Under the pieces are notes generated by a model. That model was given only the letters and a program-made list of their open reading frames with translations, had not been told where the DNA came from and searched no databases. Source: UBA11606 sp039188975 (GTDB taxonomy: Bacteria; Actinomycetota; Acidimicrobiia; Acidimicrobiales; Aldehydirespiratoraceae). From it: a stretch of 27,557 nucleotides of DNA. Numbering within the stretch: the stretch's first letter is position 1; the number at the start of each line of letters is the position of its first letter. The position numbers and the translations under genes are program-made. The stretch lies in contig JBCCYT010000044.1 in assembly GCA_039188975.1 (NCBI GenBank), forward strand, positions 1 to 27,557, written 5' to 3'. This document shows, in pieces, positions 15,021 through 23,198 of this stretch.

Positions 15021-15588
15021 ATGGTAGTGGATCGTCGAGCAGGCGCGCCACCAGATCGATCACCGCCGCACGGTCAGCCTCGCTCGGCCGCGCCAAACCA
15101 AACAGGTCGATCAACCACAACCCATCGCCGACGATCCGAGCCAACAGACCGAGCGCGGGATCGAGCCCGTCGTCGTGCATCAGCCGCTGCTGCCACGCCT
15201 CGAACACCTCGGCGGCTGGTCCGAGCTCGCCCTCGCCGGCCGCTGCTGCGGCAAAGATCGCCGTGGCCGAATCGGCTTGATGCTCGTCGGGTCGGCGCAC
15301 GAACTCGAGGTATGCGTGTGCGAAGGCGCCTCGTTCGGCTCCGACCGTCAGCTCGTCGAGGCCAGCTCCCGCATCGGCCAGGGTCTGCTCCAACAGGCCC
15401 GCGATGAGATCTTCTTTCGAACCGAAGTGATGCAGCAGACCACCCTTCGACACGCCCGCCTGCTCAGCGACCCGAGCAAGCGTCATCGCCTGCACCCCAT
15501 CTCGTCGCACGACGGTCGCGGCCGCATCGAGGAGATTCGACCGGGTCTTGGCCGCGCGTGCTTGCTGGGGTGCGGGACGCTCACTCAC
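15019..15588 (-). CDS. TetR family regulator (BetI-like context)
   Basis: A 189-residue TetR protein. The HTH is at about residues 16-62 (NLLDAAATVVRRDGVQAMTLARVAEQAGVSKGGLLHHFGSKEDLI), a classic TetR pattern. The ligand-binding part is helical and not diagnostic. GTG 15588 has no clear ribosome site, but TAGGGT 9 bases upstream could be a leaderless-type -10 box. It is immediately upstream of the choline-dehydrogenase-like gene, and the dyad between them is probably its binding site, by analogy with BetI and bet genes. BetI identity itself is inference. Confidence 0.88.
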   Translation of the reverse strand: MSERPAPQQARAAKTRSNLLDAAATVVRRDGVQAMTLARVAEQAGVSKGGLLHHFGSKEDLIAGLLEQTLADAGAGLDELTVGAERGAFAHAYLEFVRRPDEHQADSATAIFAAAAAGEGELGPAAEVFEAWQQRLMHDDGLDPALGLLARIVGDGLWLIDLFGLARPSEADRAAVIDLVARLLDDPLP

Positions 15589-15635
15589 AGGGGTCGGACC
15601 CTATCCGTCGAGGACGGGTCGACTCAGCTGCGTCA

Positions 15636-16367
15636 TCACACCTCTTCGAGACAGCTCTCCGACGCCTCCCCCTCGCGCTCGTCGACGGTGTGGTTCTGCA
15701 GAGGCGCAATCGACACCGACCCTTCCTCGACATTCCACTCGAGGTCCGGGAAGGGGTAGTCGCCATAGGACGTGATGCCTTGCTCGACAACGACCTTGTA
15801 GTCGGGGGTAACGACGGTGAAGAACTCGAAACCATCGCCGTTCGACACTCGGACGGCCAGGCCAGGCTCGAGGCCAGGTGCGTCGTAGGTCCACCGGATG
15901 AAGCTGAACGAGTTCTCATCCAGCGGCTCGTGGAATGTCTGGGCGCAACCGCCAGCCACCTCGAGTTCCACCACGATGTCGTTGCCTTCTTCGTCCTGAC
16001 CGATAACCACCGTCGGAACCTCGGGCCGCGACGAATCGTCAGCGGCCGCCTCCTCCTCGGCGCCCTCCTCAACCGTTGCGTCGGTGTCCTCGACGGTTTC
16101 CTCAACCGTTGCATCAGTGTCGTCGACGGTAGAGGCGGACCCAGTCGTCTCGTCGGCCGCCGGCTCCGACGCGACCTCCGACGACGTGCTCTCGTCCGCC
16201 ACCAGCTCGCCCCCAACGCCGGTGGCGTCGCCAGCCGGAGCGTCATCATCGCCCCCACCTCCGAACACCACCACGGCACCGATGACAACAACTGCGACCG
16301 CAGCGACCAGCGCCACGATCTTCGTCGAGCTCGACGAGCTCTCCTCGGTGGTCTCCGAGGTCTGCAT
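15636..16367 (-). CDS. Single-pass membrane protein with acidic linker
   Basis: A 243-residue protein of unknown function. A short polar N-terminus (QTSETTEESSSSST) precedes one membrane helix (about 17-35). A long D/E/S/T/A-rich linker (about 40-115) follows, containing a duplicated D-T-D-A-T-V-E-E unit. The C-terminal domain of about 125 residues has two cysteines (141 and 239) that could form a disulfide, consistent with an exported domain on a flexible stalk. GGGAGGA ends about 7 bases before ATG 16367, clearly favouring this start over the longer open frame. It is divergent from the isopenicillin-N-synthase-like gene and lies upstream of the TetR gene on the same strand, 47 bases away. 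No known domain is recognised. Confidence 0.75.
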   Translation of the reverse strand: MQTSETTEESSSSSTKIVALVAAVAVVVIGAVVVFGGGGDDDAPAGDATGVGGELVADESTSSEVASEPAADETTGSASTVDDTDATVEETVEDTDATVEEGAEEEAAADDSSRPEVPTVVIGQDEEGNDIVVELEVAGGCAQTFHEPLDENSFSFIRWTYDAPGLEPGLAVRVSNGDGFEFFTVVTPDYKVVVEQGITSYGDYPFPDLEWNVEEGSVSIAPLQNHTVDEREGEASESCLEEV

Positions 16368-16501
16368 TCGTGTTCCTCCCGCTGCGGTCAACAAGAGAAG
16401 TCTCCTGGGCATGGCGGTGGACGTCAACGATCCCACCATTCGGGAACCGCTCAGCGCAGGGGAACGAATGGCGACCCCGCCGCTAGCCACTGGCCCGCCC
16501 C

Positions 16502-16507
16502 TACGAT
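16502..16507 (+). promoter_or_regulatory. Leaderless-type -10 box for the IPNS-like gene
   Basis: TACGAT ends 7 bases before ATG 16515 and no ribosome-binding site is seen. Confidence 0.5.
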
Positions 16508-16514
16508 CTGCACG

Positions 16515-17498
16515 ATGAGCCAACCCGCAGACGCCCGCTCTCTCGTCCCTACGATCGACATCTCCGACCCGTCAGCCACGGAGCTTGCTGCCGTCGACGC
16601 CGCCTGCCGCGACCACGGCTTCTTTCTTCTCGTCGGCCACCGAGCCGACCAACTCATCGCCGACGTGTGGCGTATCACCGCCGACTTCTTCGACGAGGAC
16701 GAAACGGTGAAAGGACCGATCCGCCGCACCGCCGAGAACCCGTTTGGGTACTGGGATCGAGAGCTCACCAAGCGCAAACGCGACAACAAAGAAGTGTTCG
16801 ACTACATCGACCCCAGCGGGCCGGCCACCCACATGAACCGCTGGCCCGACGGCCGCGACGAGTTCAACCGCACCCTGATCGAGTTCTTCGACACCTTCTC
16901 CACGCTCGCCACCGACACCCTCGGCGTCATTCGATCTGCACTCGGCCTCAGCGACACGCACACCGCCGAGGAGCTCGGATTCGTCAACGCTCGCGGGTCG
17001 TCGACCGTGCGCCTCAACCACTACCCCGTCGCTGACGTTGTCGACGAAGGCGCCCGCACCGGCCTCGCCGATCTCGGCCCTACCGCGCTCGGATATCACA
17101 CCGATCCCGGCGTGCTCACCTTGTTGCTGCAAGACGACACCGGCGGTCTCCAAGCCGAGTCCACCACCCACGGCTGGATCGACGTGCCGCCCCTCCCCGG
17201 CGCGATTGTCGTCAACCTCGGCGACGCAATGCAGGTGTGGACGAACAACCAGTACAAGGCGGCCGTACACCGCGTGGTCACGATGACGGAGTCGAACCGC
17301 TACTCGATCCCCTACTTCTCCAACCCGCCGCGCGACGCCGTGCTCGAACCGCTCGCCGCGGTGATGGAGGCCGAAGGGGCCGACGCCCGCTATCGATCCT
17401 TCACGTGGAAGGACTACATCGGCGCACGAATGGACGACAACTTTGCCGACTACGGCGTCGAGGACATCCAGATCAGCAACTTCTTGATCGAGGCCTAA
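16515..17498 (+). CDS. Isopenicillin N synthase-like Fe(II)/2OG oxygenase
   Basis: A 327-residue non-heme iron oxygenase of the IPNS/gibberellin-oxidase family. The N-terminal DIOX_N region includes IDISDPS and DHGFFLLVGH (33-42). The iron triad is His195-x-Asp197 (GYHTDPGVLTLLLQDD) and His252 (AAVHRVV), and Arg262/Ser264 (NRYSIPYF) form the 2-oxoglutarate clamp. The enzyme therefore looks functional. Substrate cannot be predicted; the IPNS label describes the fold, not penicillin synthesis. The open frame extends far upstream, but that part overlaps the opposite-strand genes and the TACGAT box fixes the start. It converges with another oxygenase-like gene 80 bases away. Confidence 0.9.
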   Translation: MSQPADARSLVPTIDISDPSATELAAVDAACRDHGFFLLVGHRADQLIADVWRITADFFDEDETVKGPIRRTAENPFGYWDRELTKRKRDNKEVFDYIDPSGPATHMNRWPDGRDEFNRTLIEFFDTFSTLATDTLGVIRSALGLSDTHTAEELGFVNARGSSTVRLNHYPVADVVDEGARTGLADLGPTALGYHTDPGVLTLLLQDDTGGLQAESTTHGWIDVPPLPGAIVVNLGDAMQVWTNNQYKAAVHRVVTMTESNRYSIPYFSNPPRDAVLEPLAAVMEAEGADARYRSFTWKDYIGARMDDNFADYGVEDIQISNFLIEA

Positions 17499-17564
17499 CT
17501 CGGTCCTCGTCGGATCACGTCGTCGAGGGTCGCCACCGCAGTCCGTCGCCGCCGTGACGATCTA

Positions 17565-17576
17565 TCGCTCGAGCGA
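17565..17576. repeat. 12-bp perfect palindrome between convergent oxygenase genes
   Basis: TCGCTCGAGCGA lies in the 80-base gap between two convergent stops. It could form part of a bidirectional terminator, but no T tract is present. Confidence 0.35.
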
Positions 17577-17578
17577 CG

Positions 17579-18376
17579 CTACGAACCCACCTGCAGTGGC
17601 CGCTCGGCGTTCTTGGCCTCATCGGAGTGAATGATGATCGGCATGATGACCCAGCGGCCATCGTTGCTGCGCCAGTCACCATCGACGACGTCAGGATCGA
17701 CCGGCTCGACGCCGTGGCGGATACCGGGCGAGAGCACCATGAGGTCGCCGAGCTCGGTATGCGGGTCGACGTAGAACTTCTCGCCGCTCTCCTCGAGCCG
17801 GACATAAAGCCCACCGGACCGATAGTCGACCCCTGGACGCGACGCCTGAATCAGGGTCTGCACCAAGGCGAATTCCGACGTCGGGTCCTCATGTTCGGAT
17901 TGGTAGCCACCGCCCCGCCAATAGTTGTGCATGAGCACCCGCGACACGACGCCGTCCGACGGCGTGGTTCGGCGAAATGCTCCTTCGGCGTAGCCGCCCA
18001 TCCGACTCTTGAGATCGAAGATGTCCTGCATCAGCTCGAACAGCTCGTCGTTCTGCGGGTAGTACCCGTGGTAGTAGAACGTGTGCATCCGGGTCTTGAC
18101 GTAGGCCTTCTCGTAGTTGTCGTGAACCCGGTGGTAGTCGGGGCAACCCTCGACGAGGGGGTGCCACGACGGCTCGGACGCCAGGCCTGAATCAAATGCG
18201 GTCTGGCGGATGCGCAGGGCAAGTTCGGGCTCGATGAAGCGTTTGATCACAAACGTCTCGGGCGAATGAATGCGCTCCATGAACTCGTCGGGCGAGTTCC
18301 GCACGAGTTCGAAAAAGTCGTGCCGACTGAGTGAGGTGACCTTCATGTCCATCCGAGTCGTCGAGGGATCCGTCAT
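17579..18376 (-). CDS. Putative 2OG-Fe(II)-type oxygenase
   Basis: A 265-residue soluble protein. I read an iron triad of His162-x-Asp164 (YQSEHEDPTSEFALVQTL) and His221 (LSPGIRHGVEPV), with Arg241 (DGRWVIMPI) as the likely 2-oxoglutarate contact. Spacing and the DLMVLSPG turn before the distal His fit the double-stranded beta-helix oxygenases. The N-terminal 100 residues are unusually aromatic (MHTFYYHGYYPQND). Start ATG 18376 has no ribosome site; Met9 and Met11 are alternatives. A TACCCT box at 18399-18404 could be the -10. It lies 63 bases after the bicupin gene on the same strand. The substrate is unknown; a plain iron cupin is the main alternative. Confidence 0.7.
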   Translation of the reverse strand: MTDPSTTRMDMKVTSLSRHDFFELVRNSPDEFMERIHSPETFVIKRFIEPELALRIRQTAFDSGLASEPSWHPLVEGCPDYHRVHDNYEKAYVKTRMHTFYYHGYYPQNDELFELMQDIFDLKSRMGGYAEGAFRRTTPSDGVVSRVLMHNYWRGGGYQSEHEDPTSEFALVQTLIQASRPGVDYRSGGLYVRLEESGEKFYVDPHTELGDLMVLSPGIRHGVEPVDPDVVDGDWRSNDGRWVIMPIIIHSDEAKNAERPLQVGS

Positions 18377-18439
18377 CGGGTGATGCGCCGTTCGGCTCAG
18401 GGTACACGGCTGGTTTCCGCGGTGGATGGGCCGAAGGTC

Positions 18440-19402
18440 CTATCCGGGGAGCGTGACCACCAGCATTTCGGCGGCGTCGACGGAGCCGAATGCGTGCAGC
18501 AGACCAGCTGGCACGGTGACCGAGTCGCCTGGCTCGAGGAGCAGCTCACCCGACTCCCTGACGAATCGCAAACGCCCCCGCCGGCAAAAGACAAACGCGA
18601 ACTCGAGATCATGAGCGGCAAGCGCCCACGGTTCGGTCGGGCCCGCGGTCCGGGCCAGGCGAGCTTCGGCAAGTCCACCGGTGGCGTCGTTGATACGAAA
18701 TCGCTGCCACTCCCACCCGTTGCGGGGTGACTCCTCCCACGCAGCGTCGGCTGATACGTGACGAAGGAACCGCTGCCCGTTCCAGTCGCGCGTCGGATCA
18801 CCCACGCCGTTCGGGAGATCGAGTTCGTGGTCTCGATGCGTGTCATGTTCGGCCGGACAGCCGATCTCCACCACTTCGAGATCGTCACCCGATGCAAGGA
18901 CGCGATGGCGGATGCCGGGGGGCTGGATCACACAGTCGCCGGGCTGCATCACGAACGAGGCGCCTTGATCTTCGTACAGGACCTCGACCCAGCCGCGATG
19001 ACAGAAGATCAGCTGGAAACGGATGTCGTGATGATGCACATAGTCAGGCACCGGCCCGCCACCCGGAATCGCGATGTGCGATGCGATGAACCGGCCACCG
19101 AGGCGACCCGGTATCAAGTCGCGATACTGCATTCCGGCGCGTCCCTCGGCGTGGCCGGCCGTACCGGCTCGCGACAGGACCAACTCGGGAACCAGCGTCG
19201 GGATCAGCAGCGGCTGTGGCTCGACCGCCACGACACCACCGGCCGTTGCCAGCCGGTCGAGCCGGACGGCCTCGGGACCGTCCAGATCAGCCCATCGAGG
19301 ATCATCCGCGGGCGAGATCGTGGTCAAGCGATACCCGTCTGCCTCGTGTTGAGCGATCGCACCGGAGAGATCCTCGACCGGAATCACTCGCCGTTCGACC
19401 AC
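18440..19402 (-). CDS. Bicupin protein
   Basis: A 320-residue protein with two cupin barrels. The first (about 100-195) has a metal-type motif, HHH at 123-125, Gln in place of the usual Glu (IRFQLIF), and His166 (PPGIRHRV) after PGD. The second (about 250-320) has the fold outline (VFCRRGRLRF, LEPGDSVTVPAGLLHAF) but keeps only one His, so it probably does not bind metal. Bicupins include dioxygenases, isomerases and binding proteins; which one this is cannot be told. The start is GTG 19402, 5 bases after the glnS stop with GTAGGG just before; a longer frame would overlap glnS. It is probably co-transcribed with glnS by proximity, though the functional link is unclear. Confidence 0.82.
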   Translation of the reverse strand: MVERRVIPVEDLSGAIAQHEADGYRLTTISPADDPRWADLDGPEAVRLDRLATAGGVVAVEPQPLLIPTLVPELVLSRAGTAGHAEGRAGMQYRDLIPGRLGGRFIASHIAIPGGGPVPDYVHHHDIRFQLIFCHRGWVEVLYEDQGASFVMQPGDCVIQPPGIRHRVLASGDDLEVVEIGCPAEHDTHRDHELDLPNGVGDPTRDWNGQRFLRHVSADAAWEESPRNGWEWQRFRINDATGGLAEARLARTAGPTEPWALAAHDLEFAFVFCRRGRLRFVRESGELLLEPGDSVTVPAGLLHAFGSVDAAEMLVVTLPG

Positions 19403-19407
19403 AGGCC

Positions 19408-21123
19408 CTACTTGCCTTGACGTTTCTGGATGTTGGCCCATTCGTCGCGCAGCCCGACCGTGCGATGAAACAGGGTTGGGGCCGCCGACGGGTCATCGTC
19501 GAGATCGCGGGCGAAGTAGCCGAGGCGTTCGAACTGCACGACCTCGCCCGGTGCAATGTCGGTGATCGCCGGTTCCGCCTTGGCCTGCTTCATCAGCCGC
19601 GACTCGGGGTTGAGCGAATCCATCGGATCGTCGCCGTCAGCACCCGGGTGCGGGTCGGTGAACAATCGGTCGTAGAGGGCAACATCGAGATCGACGGCGT
19701 GTTCGGCCGACACCCAGTGGATCGTCGCTTTCACCTTTCGCCCATCGGGGGCCTGCCCACCTGCCGTCGCCGGGTCGTAGGTGCACAGCAGACGGGTGAC
19801 CTCACCGTCTGGTCCGGTCTCGACATCGTTGCACGTGATGAAGTAGCCGGCCCGCAACCGGACCTCGCGACCTGGCGCGAGCCGGAAGAACTTCTTGGGC
19901 GGGTCCATCATGAAATCGTCGCGTTCGATGAACAGTCGTCCCGAGAACGGGACGTCTCGAACCCCAGCGGACTCGTCCTCTGGGTTGTTGATTGCTTCAC
20001 GGGTGTCCTCGGCCCCGTCGGGCCAATTGGTGATGACCACCTCGATCGGGTCGAGCACCACCATGCGCCGCAGCGCATGCGTGTTGTGATGAGTACGCAC
20101 GAACGACTCGAGGAGTTCGATTTCGTGGGTGCCGTTGACCTTGGCGATCCCGATGTGTCCGGCGAAATCACGGATCGCTTTCGCCGGATAGCCCCGGCGG
20201 CGAAGGCCACGGATCGTCGGCATGCGGGCGTCGTCCCACCCTGCGACATGTCCGTCCTCCACCAGCTGCAGCAACTTCCGCTTGCTGAGCACCGTGTGGG
20301 TGAGGTTGAGTCGCGCGAACTCGGTCTGGCGAGGGCGATCGGGGCCAAGGCCGAGCTGCTCCATGTACCAGTCGTACAGAGGTCGATGGCTGTCGAACTC
20401 GAGCGTGCACAACGAATGGGTCGTGCCTTCGAGTGCGTCGGATTGGCCGTGGGCCCAGTCGTAGGTCGGGTACACCTTCCAGCGGTCGCCCGTGCGGAAG
20501 TGATGCTCGTCGCGAATCCGATACATGACGGGGTCACGCATCTGCATGTTCTCGTGGTTCATGTCGATCTTGGCCCGCAGCACCCGCGAGCCCTCATCGA
20601 ACTCGCCGGCCGTCATGCGAGCAAAGAGGTCGCGGTTTTCCTCGATGCTGCGGTCGCGCCAGGGCGAATCGATGCCCGGAGTGGTGAAGCCGCCCCGATT
20701 CAACGAGATGGTGTCAGCGTCTTGGTCGTCGACGTAGGCCAGGCCCGCGTCGATCAGCTGCAGCGCCCATTCGTGAAGCTGATCGAAGTAATCCGACGCG
20801 TAGACGACCGACTCCGGTTCGAAGCCGAGCCAACGAACGTCTTCTTGGATTGCCTCAACGAACCGTTCGTCCTCGGTCTCGGGGTTGGTGTCGTCGAAGC
20901 GCAGCATCGTCGTGCCGCCAAACTCGTCGGCCGCACCGAAGTTGAGACAGATCGACTTGGCGTGCCCGATGTGAAGGAAGCCGTTGGGTTCGGGCGGGAA
21001 CCGGGTTTGCACCCGTCCGCCATAGGGCCCGTCGGACGAGTGCTGCTTGAGCATCTCGCGAATGAAGTCGGTACCGGAGTTGCTCGTCGGGCCGTCTCGT
21101 TCCTCGCCGGGAGTCGCGTTCAC
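19408..21123 (-). CDS. glnS: Glutaminyl-tRNA synthetase
   Basis: A 571-residue class I synthetase that attaches glutamine to tRNA-Gln. It follows E. coli GlnRS end to end. RFPPEPNGFLHIGHAKSI carries HIGH at 51-54, then LRFDDTNP, AYVDDQ, RSIEENRDLF, the KMSKS equivalent TVLSKRKL, GWDDARMPTIRGLRRRG, the anticodon-binding beta-barrels, and the C-terminal FHRTVGLRDEW. No YqeY fusion is present. GTG 21123 gives the usual short N-terminus, with GGAT about 7 bases upstream. The frame stays open for another 333 codons, but those overlap the opposite-strand genes and are not homologous. Most actinobacteria make Gln-tRNA through GatCAB instead, so a GlnRS here is notable. Confidence 0.96.
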   Translation of the reverse strand: MNATPGEERDGPTSNSGTDFIREMLKQHSSDGPYGGRVQTRFPPEPNGFLHIGHAKSICLNFGAADEFGGTTMLRFDDTNPETEDERFVEAIQEDVRWLGFEPESVVYASDYFDQLHEWALQLIDAGLAYVDDQDADTISLNRGGFTTPGIDSPWRDRSIEENRDLFARMTAGEFDEGSRVLRAKIDMNHENMQMRDPVMYRIRDEHHFRTGDRWKVYPTYDWAHGQSDALEGTTHSLCTLEFDSHRPLYDWYMEQLGLGPDRPRQTEFARLNLTHTVLSKRKLLQLVEDGHVAGWDDARMPTIRGLRRRGYPAKAIRDFAGHIGIAKVNGTHEIELLESFVRTHHNTHALRRMVVLDPIEVVITNWPDGAEDTREAINNPEDESAGVRDVPFSGRLFIERDDFMMDPPKKFFRLAPGREVRLRAGYFITCNDVETGPDGEVTRLLCTYDPATAGGQAPDGRKVKATIHWVSAEHAVDLDVALYDRLFTDPHPGADGDDPMDSLNPESRLMKQAKAEPAITDIAPGEVVQFERLGYFARDLDDDPSAAPTLFHRTVGLRDEWANIQKRQGK

Positions 21124-21191
21124 CCCGTCATCCAACCGGCCCAACGAGCGGACTGCAACGACCACATCGGGCACGACCGCAGCGCGTGCCC

Positions 21192-21197
21192 TACAGT
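21192..21197 (+). promoter_or_regulatory. Leaderless-type -10 box for the cNMP-binding gene
   Basis: TACAGT ends 8 bases before ATG 21206. There is no ribosome-binding site, and the same hexamer occurs in the same position before marR and the dioxygenase at 26121. Confidence 0.55.
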
Positions 21198-21205
21198 GCT
21201 GCGCC

Positions 21206-21625
21206 ATGGCCACGGGTAACTCGGACAAGCAGCTCATCGACTCTCTCAAGTCGGTCCCGATCTTCGCCGGCACCTCACCCAAGCAGCGCAAGCAACTGGT
21301 GACGCTCGGCAAGGTTCTGAAATGGAAGGAAGGCAGCACGCCGATCGCTGAGGGCAGCAAGGGCGCCGCCTTCTTCTTGATCATGGAAGGACAGGCAGAA
21401 GTCACGAAAGGTGGCTCACGGGTCGCCGTCGTCGGCTCCGGCGAGTTCGTCGGCGAGATCGCCTTGCTGAGCAACAGCCCTCGCACCGCATCGGTCACCG
21501 CGCTGAGCGACTGTGTCGTGTTTGCGCTCGGCCGTCCCGCACTCGCCGCCGCGTTCAAGAACGACTCGGCTCTCGCCCTCAACATGCTGCAGGCCGTCGC
21601 GGCCCGGATGGCGGGGACGATGTAA
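21206..21625 (+). CDS. Stand-alone cyclic nucleotide-binding domain protein
   Basis: A 139-residue protein that is essentially one Crp-type sensor domain with no HTH. A helical lead (KQLIDSLKSVPIFAGTSPKQRKQLV) precedes the beta-roll. The phosphate-binding cassette is FVGEIALLSNSPRTASVTAL (81-100), and Gly83, Glu84, Arg93 and Thr94 match residues that hold cAMP or cGMP. It therefore probably binds a cyclic nucleotide and passes the signal to a partner protein, since it cannot bind DNA itself. ATG 21206 is supported by the leaderless-type promoter. It is divergent from glnS and followed by a CoA-transferase gene behind a hairpin. Confidence 0.88.
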   Translation: MATGNSDKQLIDSLKSVPIFAGTSPKQRKQLVTLGKVLKWKEGSTPIAEGSKGAAFFLIMEGQAEVTKGGSRVAVVGSGEFVGEIALLSNSPRTASVTALSDCVVFALGRPALAAAFKNDSALALNMLQAVAARMAGTM

Positions 21626-21632
21626 TCCCGCC

Positions 21633-21651
21633 GGGAGTCGACCAGACTCCC
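21633..21651 (+). terminator. Perfect hairpin just before the CoA-transferase start
   Basis: GGGAGTC and GACTCCC form a 7-bp stem with a 5-base loop, ending 3 bases before ATG 21655. No T tract follows. It may stop read-through from the cNMP-binding gene, or hold the only GGGAG in the gap and so limit translation of the CoA-transferase. Confidence 0.55.
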
Positions 21652-21654
21652 GTC

Positions 21655-22815
21655 ATGACAAATCGACCGCTCGCCGGCCTTCGGGTCATCGACTTCTCGC
21701 GCGTCCTCGCCGGGCCGCTGATCGGACAACTGCTCGGCGACCTCGGCGCCGACGTCATCAAGGTTGAGCGGCCCGGTCACGGTGACGACACGCGCACCTG
21801 GGGCCCACCGTGGCACGAGCACGCCGACGGCCGCGATGCCACGTACTACCTCTCCCTCAACCGCAACAAGCGGTCGATTGTGCTCGACCTCAAAGCCGAC
21901 GACGACGTCGCGTTCGCCCAACGCCTCGCTCGAACCGGCGACGTCGTGCTCGACAACTTCAAACCGGGCATGACCGCTGCGCTCGGGATCGACCGAGCAA
22001 CGCTCGCGGTCGACAACCCGAAGGTGATCACCGCCACGATCACCGCCTTCGGCGCGGCGTCGGATGCCGCCCATCTCCCCGGCTACGACCTGGTAGCGCA
22101 AGGTATGGGCGGCCTCATGCACTTGACAGGCGAGCCCGATGGTCGACCGCTACGAGTCGGCGTGCCTCTGATCGACATGTTTGCGGGGTACAACGCAACC
22201 GTCGGGGTGTTGGCTGCACTTTCGGAGATGCGGGTCACCGGTGTGGGCCGTCATGTCGAAGTGTCCCTGTACGACGCCGCGTTGCATTCGCTGCTCAACC
22301 ACCAGGCGGCCGTGTTGATGGCTGGCGCAGACCCCGGCCGGGGCGGCAATCGCCATGCATCGATCGCGCCCTACGAGAGCTACCACTGCGCCGACGGCGA
22401 CATCATCATTGCGGCGGCGAACGACAAGCTTTTCGCCGGGCTCTGCCGGGTCATCAACCGCACAGAGCTCGTCGAGGACACACGGTTCGCCACCAACACG
22501 ATCCGCCGCGCAAACGTGCTCGAGCTCAACGAGATCATCAACGCCGTGCTGGTCACCGATGTGCGCAGTGCGTGGATCGAGAAGCTCCGAGCCGAGGACG
22601 TGCCGTGTGGCCCGATCAACTCGCTGCCCGAGGCAATCGACTGGGGCATCGAGATGAACATGGAGACGATCGTCGAGGGAAGCGACGGGTACCGGTCGGT
22701 ACGCAACCCGATCCGCCTCGACGGCGAGGTCGAGTCGCAGGCCCGCCGACCACCACGCCTCGGCGAACACGACGACGAGATCCGGGCCGAGGTCGACGGC
22801 TGGGGGAAGCCATGA
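21655..22815 (+). CDS. CaiB/BaiF family (class III) CoA-transferase
   Basis: A 386-residue family III CoA-transferase, moving CoA between carboxylic acids by a covalent aspartyl-CoA intermediate. Visible hallmarks are PLAGLRVIDFSRVLAGP at the N-terminus, LGDLGADVIKVERP, YYLSLNRNKRSIVLDLK, and catalytic Asp174 in GVPLIDMFAGYNA. The C-terminal region contains VPCGPINSLPEA, also typical. Substrates cannot be read from sequence; carnitine, formyl, succinyl or bile-acid types share this fold. The next gene starts inside its stop codon (ATGA), so the VOC protein is probably a functional partner. The hairpin upstream may control its expression. Confidence 0.93.
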   Translation: MTNRPLAGLRVIDFSRVLAGPLIGQLLGDLGADVIKVERPGHGDDTRTWGPPWHEHADGRDATYYLSLNRNKRSIVLDLKADDDVAFAQRLARTGDVVLDNFKPGMTAALGIDRATLAVDNPKVITATITAFGAASDAAHLPGYDLVAQGMGGLMHLTGEPDGRPLRVGVPLIDMFAGYNATVGVLAALSEMRVTGVGRHVEVSLYDAALHSLLNHQAAVLMAGADPGRGGNRHASIAPYESYHCADGDIIIAAANDKLFAGLCRVINRTELVEDTRFATNTIRRANVLELNEIINAVLVTDVRSAWIEKLRAEDVPCGPINSLPEAIDWGIEMNMETIVEGSDGYRSVRNPIRLDGEVESQARRPPRLGEHDDEIRAEVDGWGKP

Positions 22816-23198
22816 GCCGCCGAATCGGTCTGTTCACGGTGCTCGTGCCCGACTACGACGACGCCATTGCTCACTTCGTTGACGACCTCGGCTTCGAACT
22901 CGTCGAAGACACCCCGCAAGACGGCAAGCGATGGGTGGTCGTGCGGCCCGGACCAGGAGCGGAAACCGGCGTCGTGCTCGCCGAGGCGACGACAGTCGAA
23001 CAACACGCCGCGCTCGGCAACCAGCTCGGCGGGCGGGTGGGTTTCTTCCTCTACACCGACAACTTCACTCGAGACCACGCGCGGATGACTGTTGCCGGCG
23101 TGCGCTTTCGAGAGGAACCGCGCCGCGAGCCCTATGGGATCGTCGCCGTGTTTGAAGACAAGTACGGCAACGGTTGGGATCTGCTCGAACCGGCCTAA
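22812..23198 (+). CDS. VOC (glyoxalase-like) family protein
   Basis: A 128-residue vicinal-oxygen-chelate protein with two beta-alpha-beta-beta-beta units: FTVLVPDYDDAIAHFVDDLGFELVED at the N-terminus and VGFFLYTDNFTRDHARMTVAGVRF...EDKYGNGWDLLEPA at the C-terminus. The FEDKYGN end is typical of the glyoxalase/dioxygenase-like group. Metal ligands are not obvious, so catalysis is uncertain. ATG 22812 overlaps the CoA-transferase stop by 4 bases and shares its transcript, suggesting a joint role in acyl-CoA or organic-acid metabolism, such as an epimerase-like step. It converges with the lipoprotein gene, with stops overlapping by 4 bases. Confidence 0.88.
   Translation: MSRRIGLFTVLVPDYDDAIAHFVDDLGFELVEDTPQDGKRWVVVRPGPGAETGVVLAEATTVEQHAALGNQLGGRVGFFLYTDNFTRDHARMTVAGVRFREEPRREPYGIVAVFEDKYGNGWDLLEPA

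Noticed and set aside
15558..16514. Upstream extension of the IPNS-like frame
   Set aside because: It is antisense to the anchored acidic protein and has no homology-like content; the true start at 16515 follows a -10 box.
19216..21219. A 667-codon plus-strand frame opposite glnS
   Set aside because: Long open shadow frames are common in GC-rich DNA; glnS matches GlnRS end to end.
21124..22122. 333-codon upstream extension of the glnS frame
   Set aside because: It is antisense to the cNMP-binding and CoA-transferase genes, and GlnRS proteins begin near the chosen GTG.
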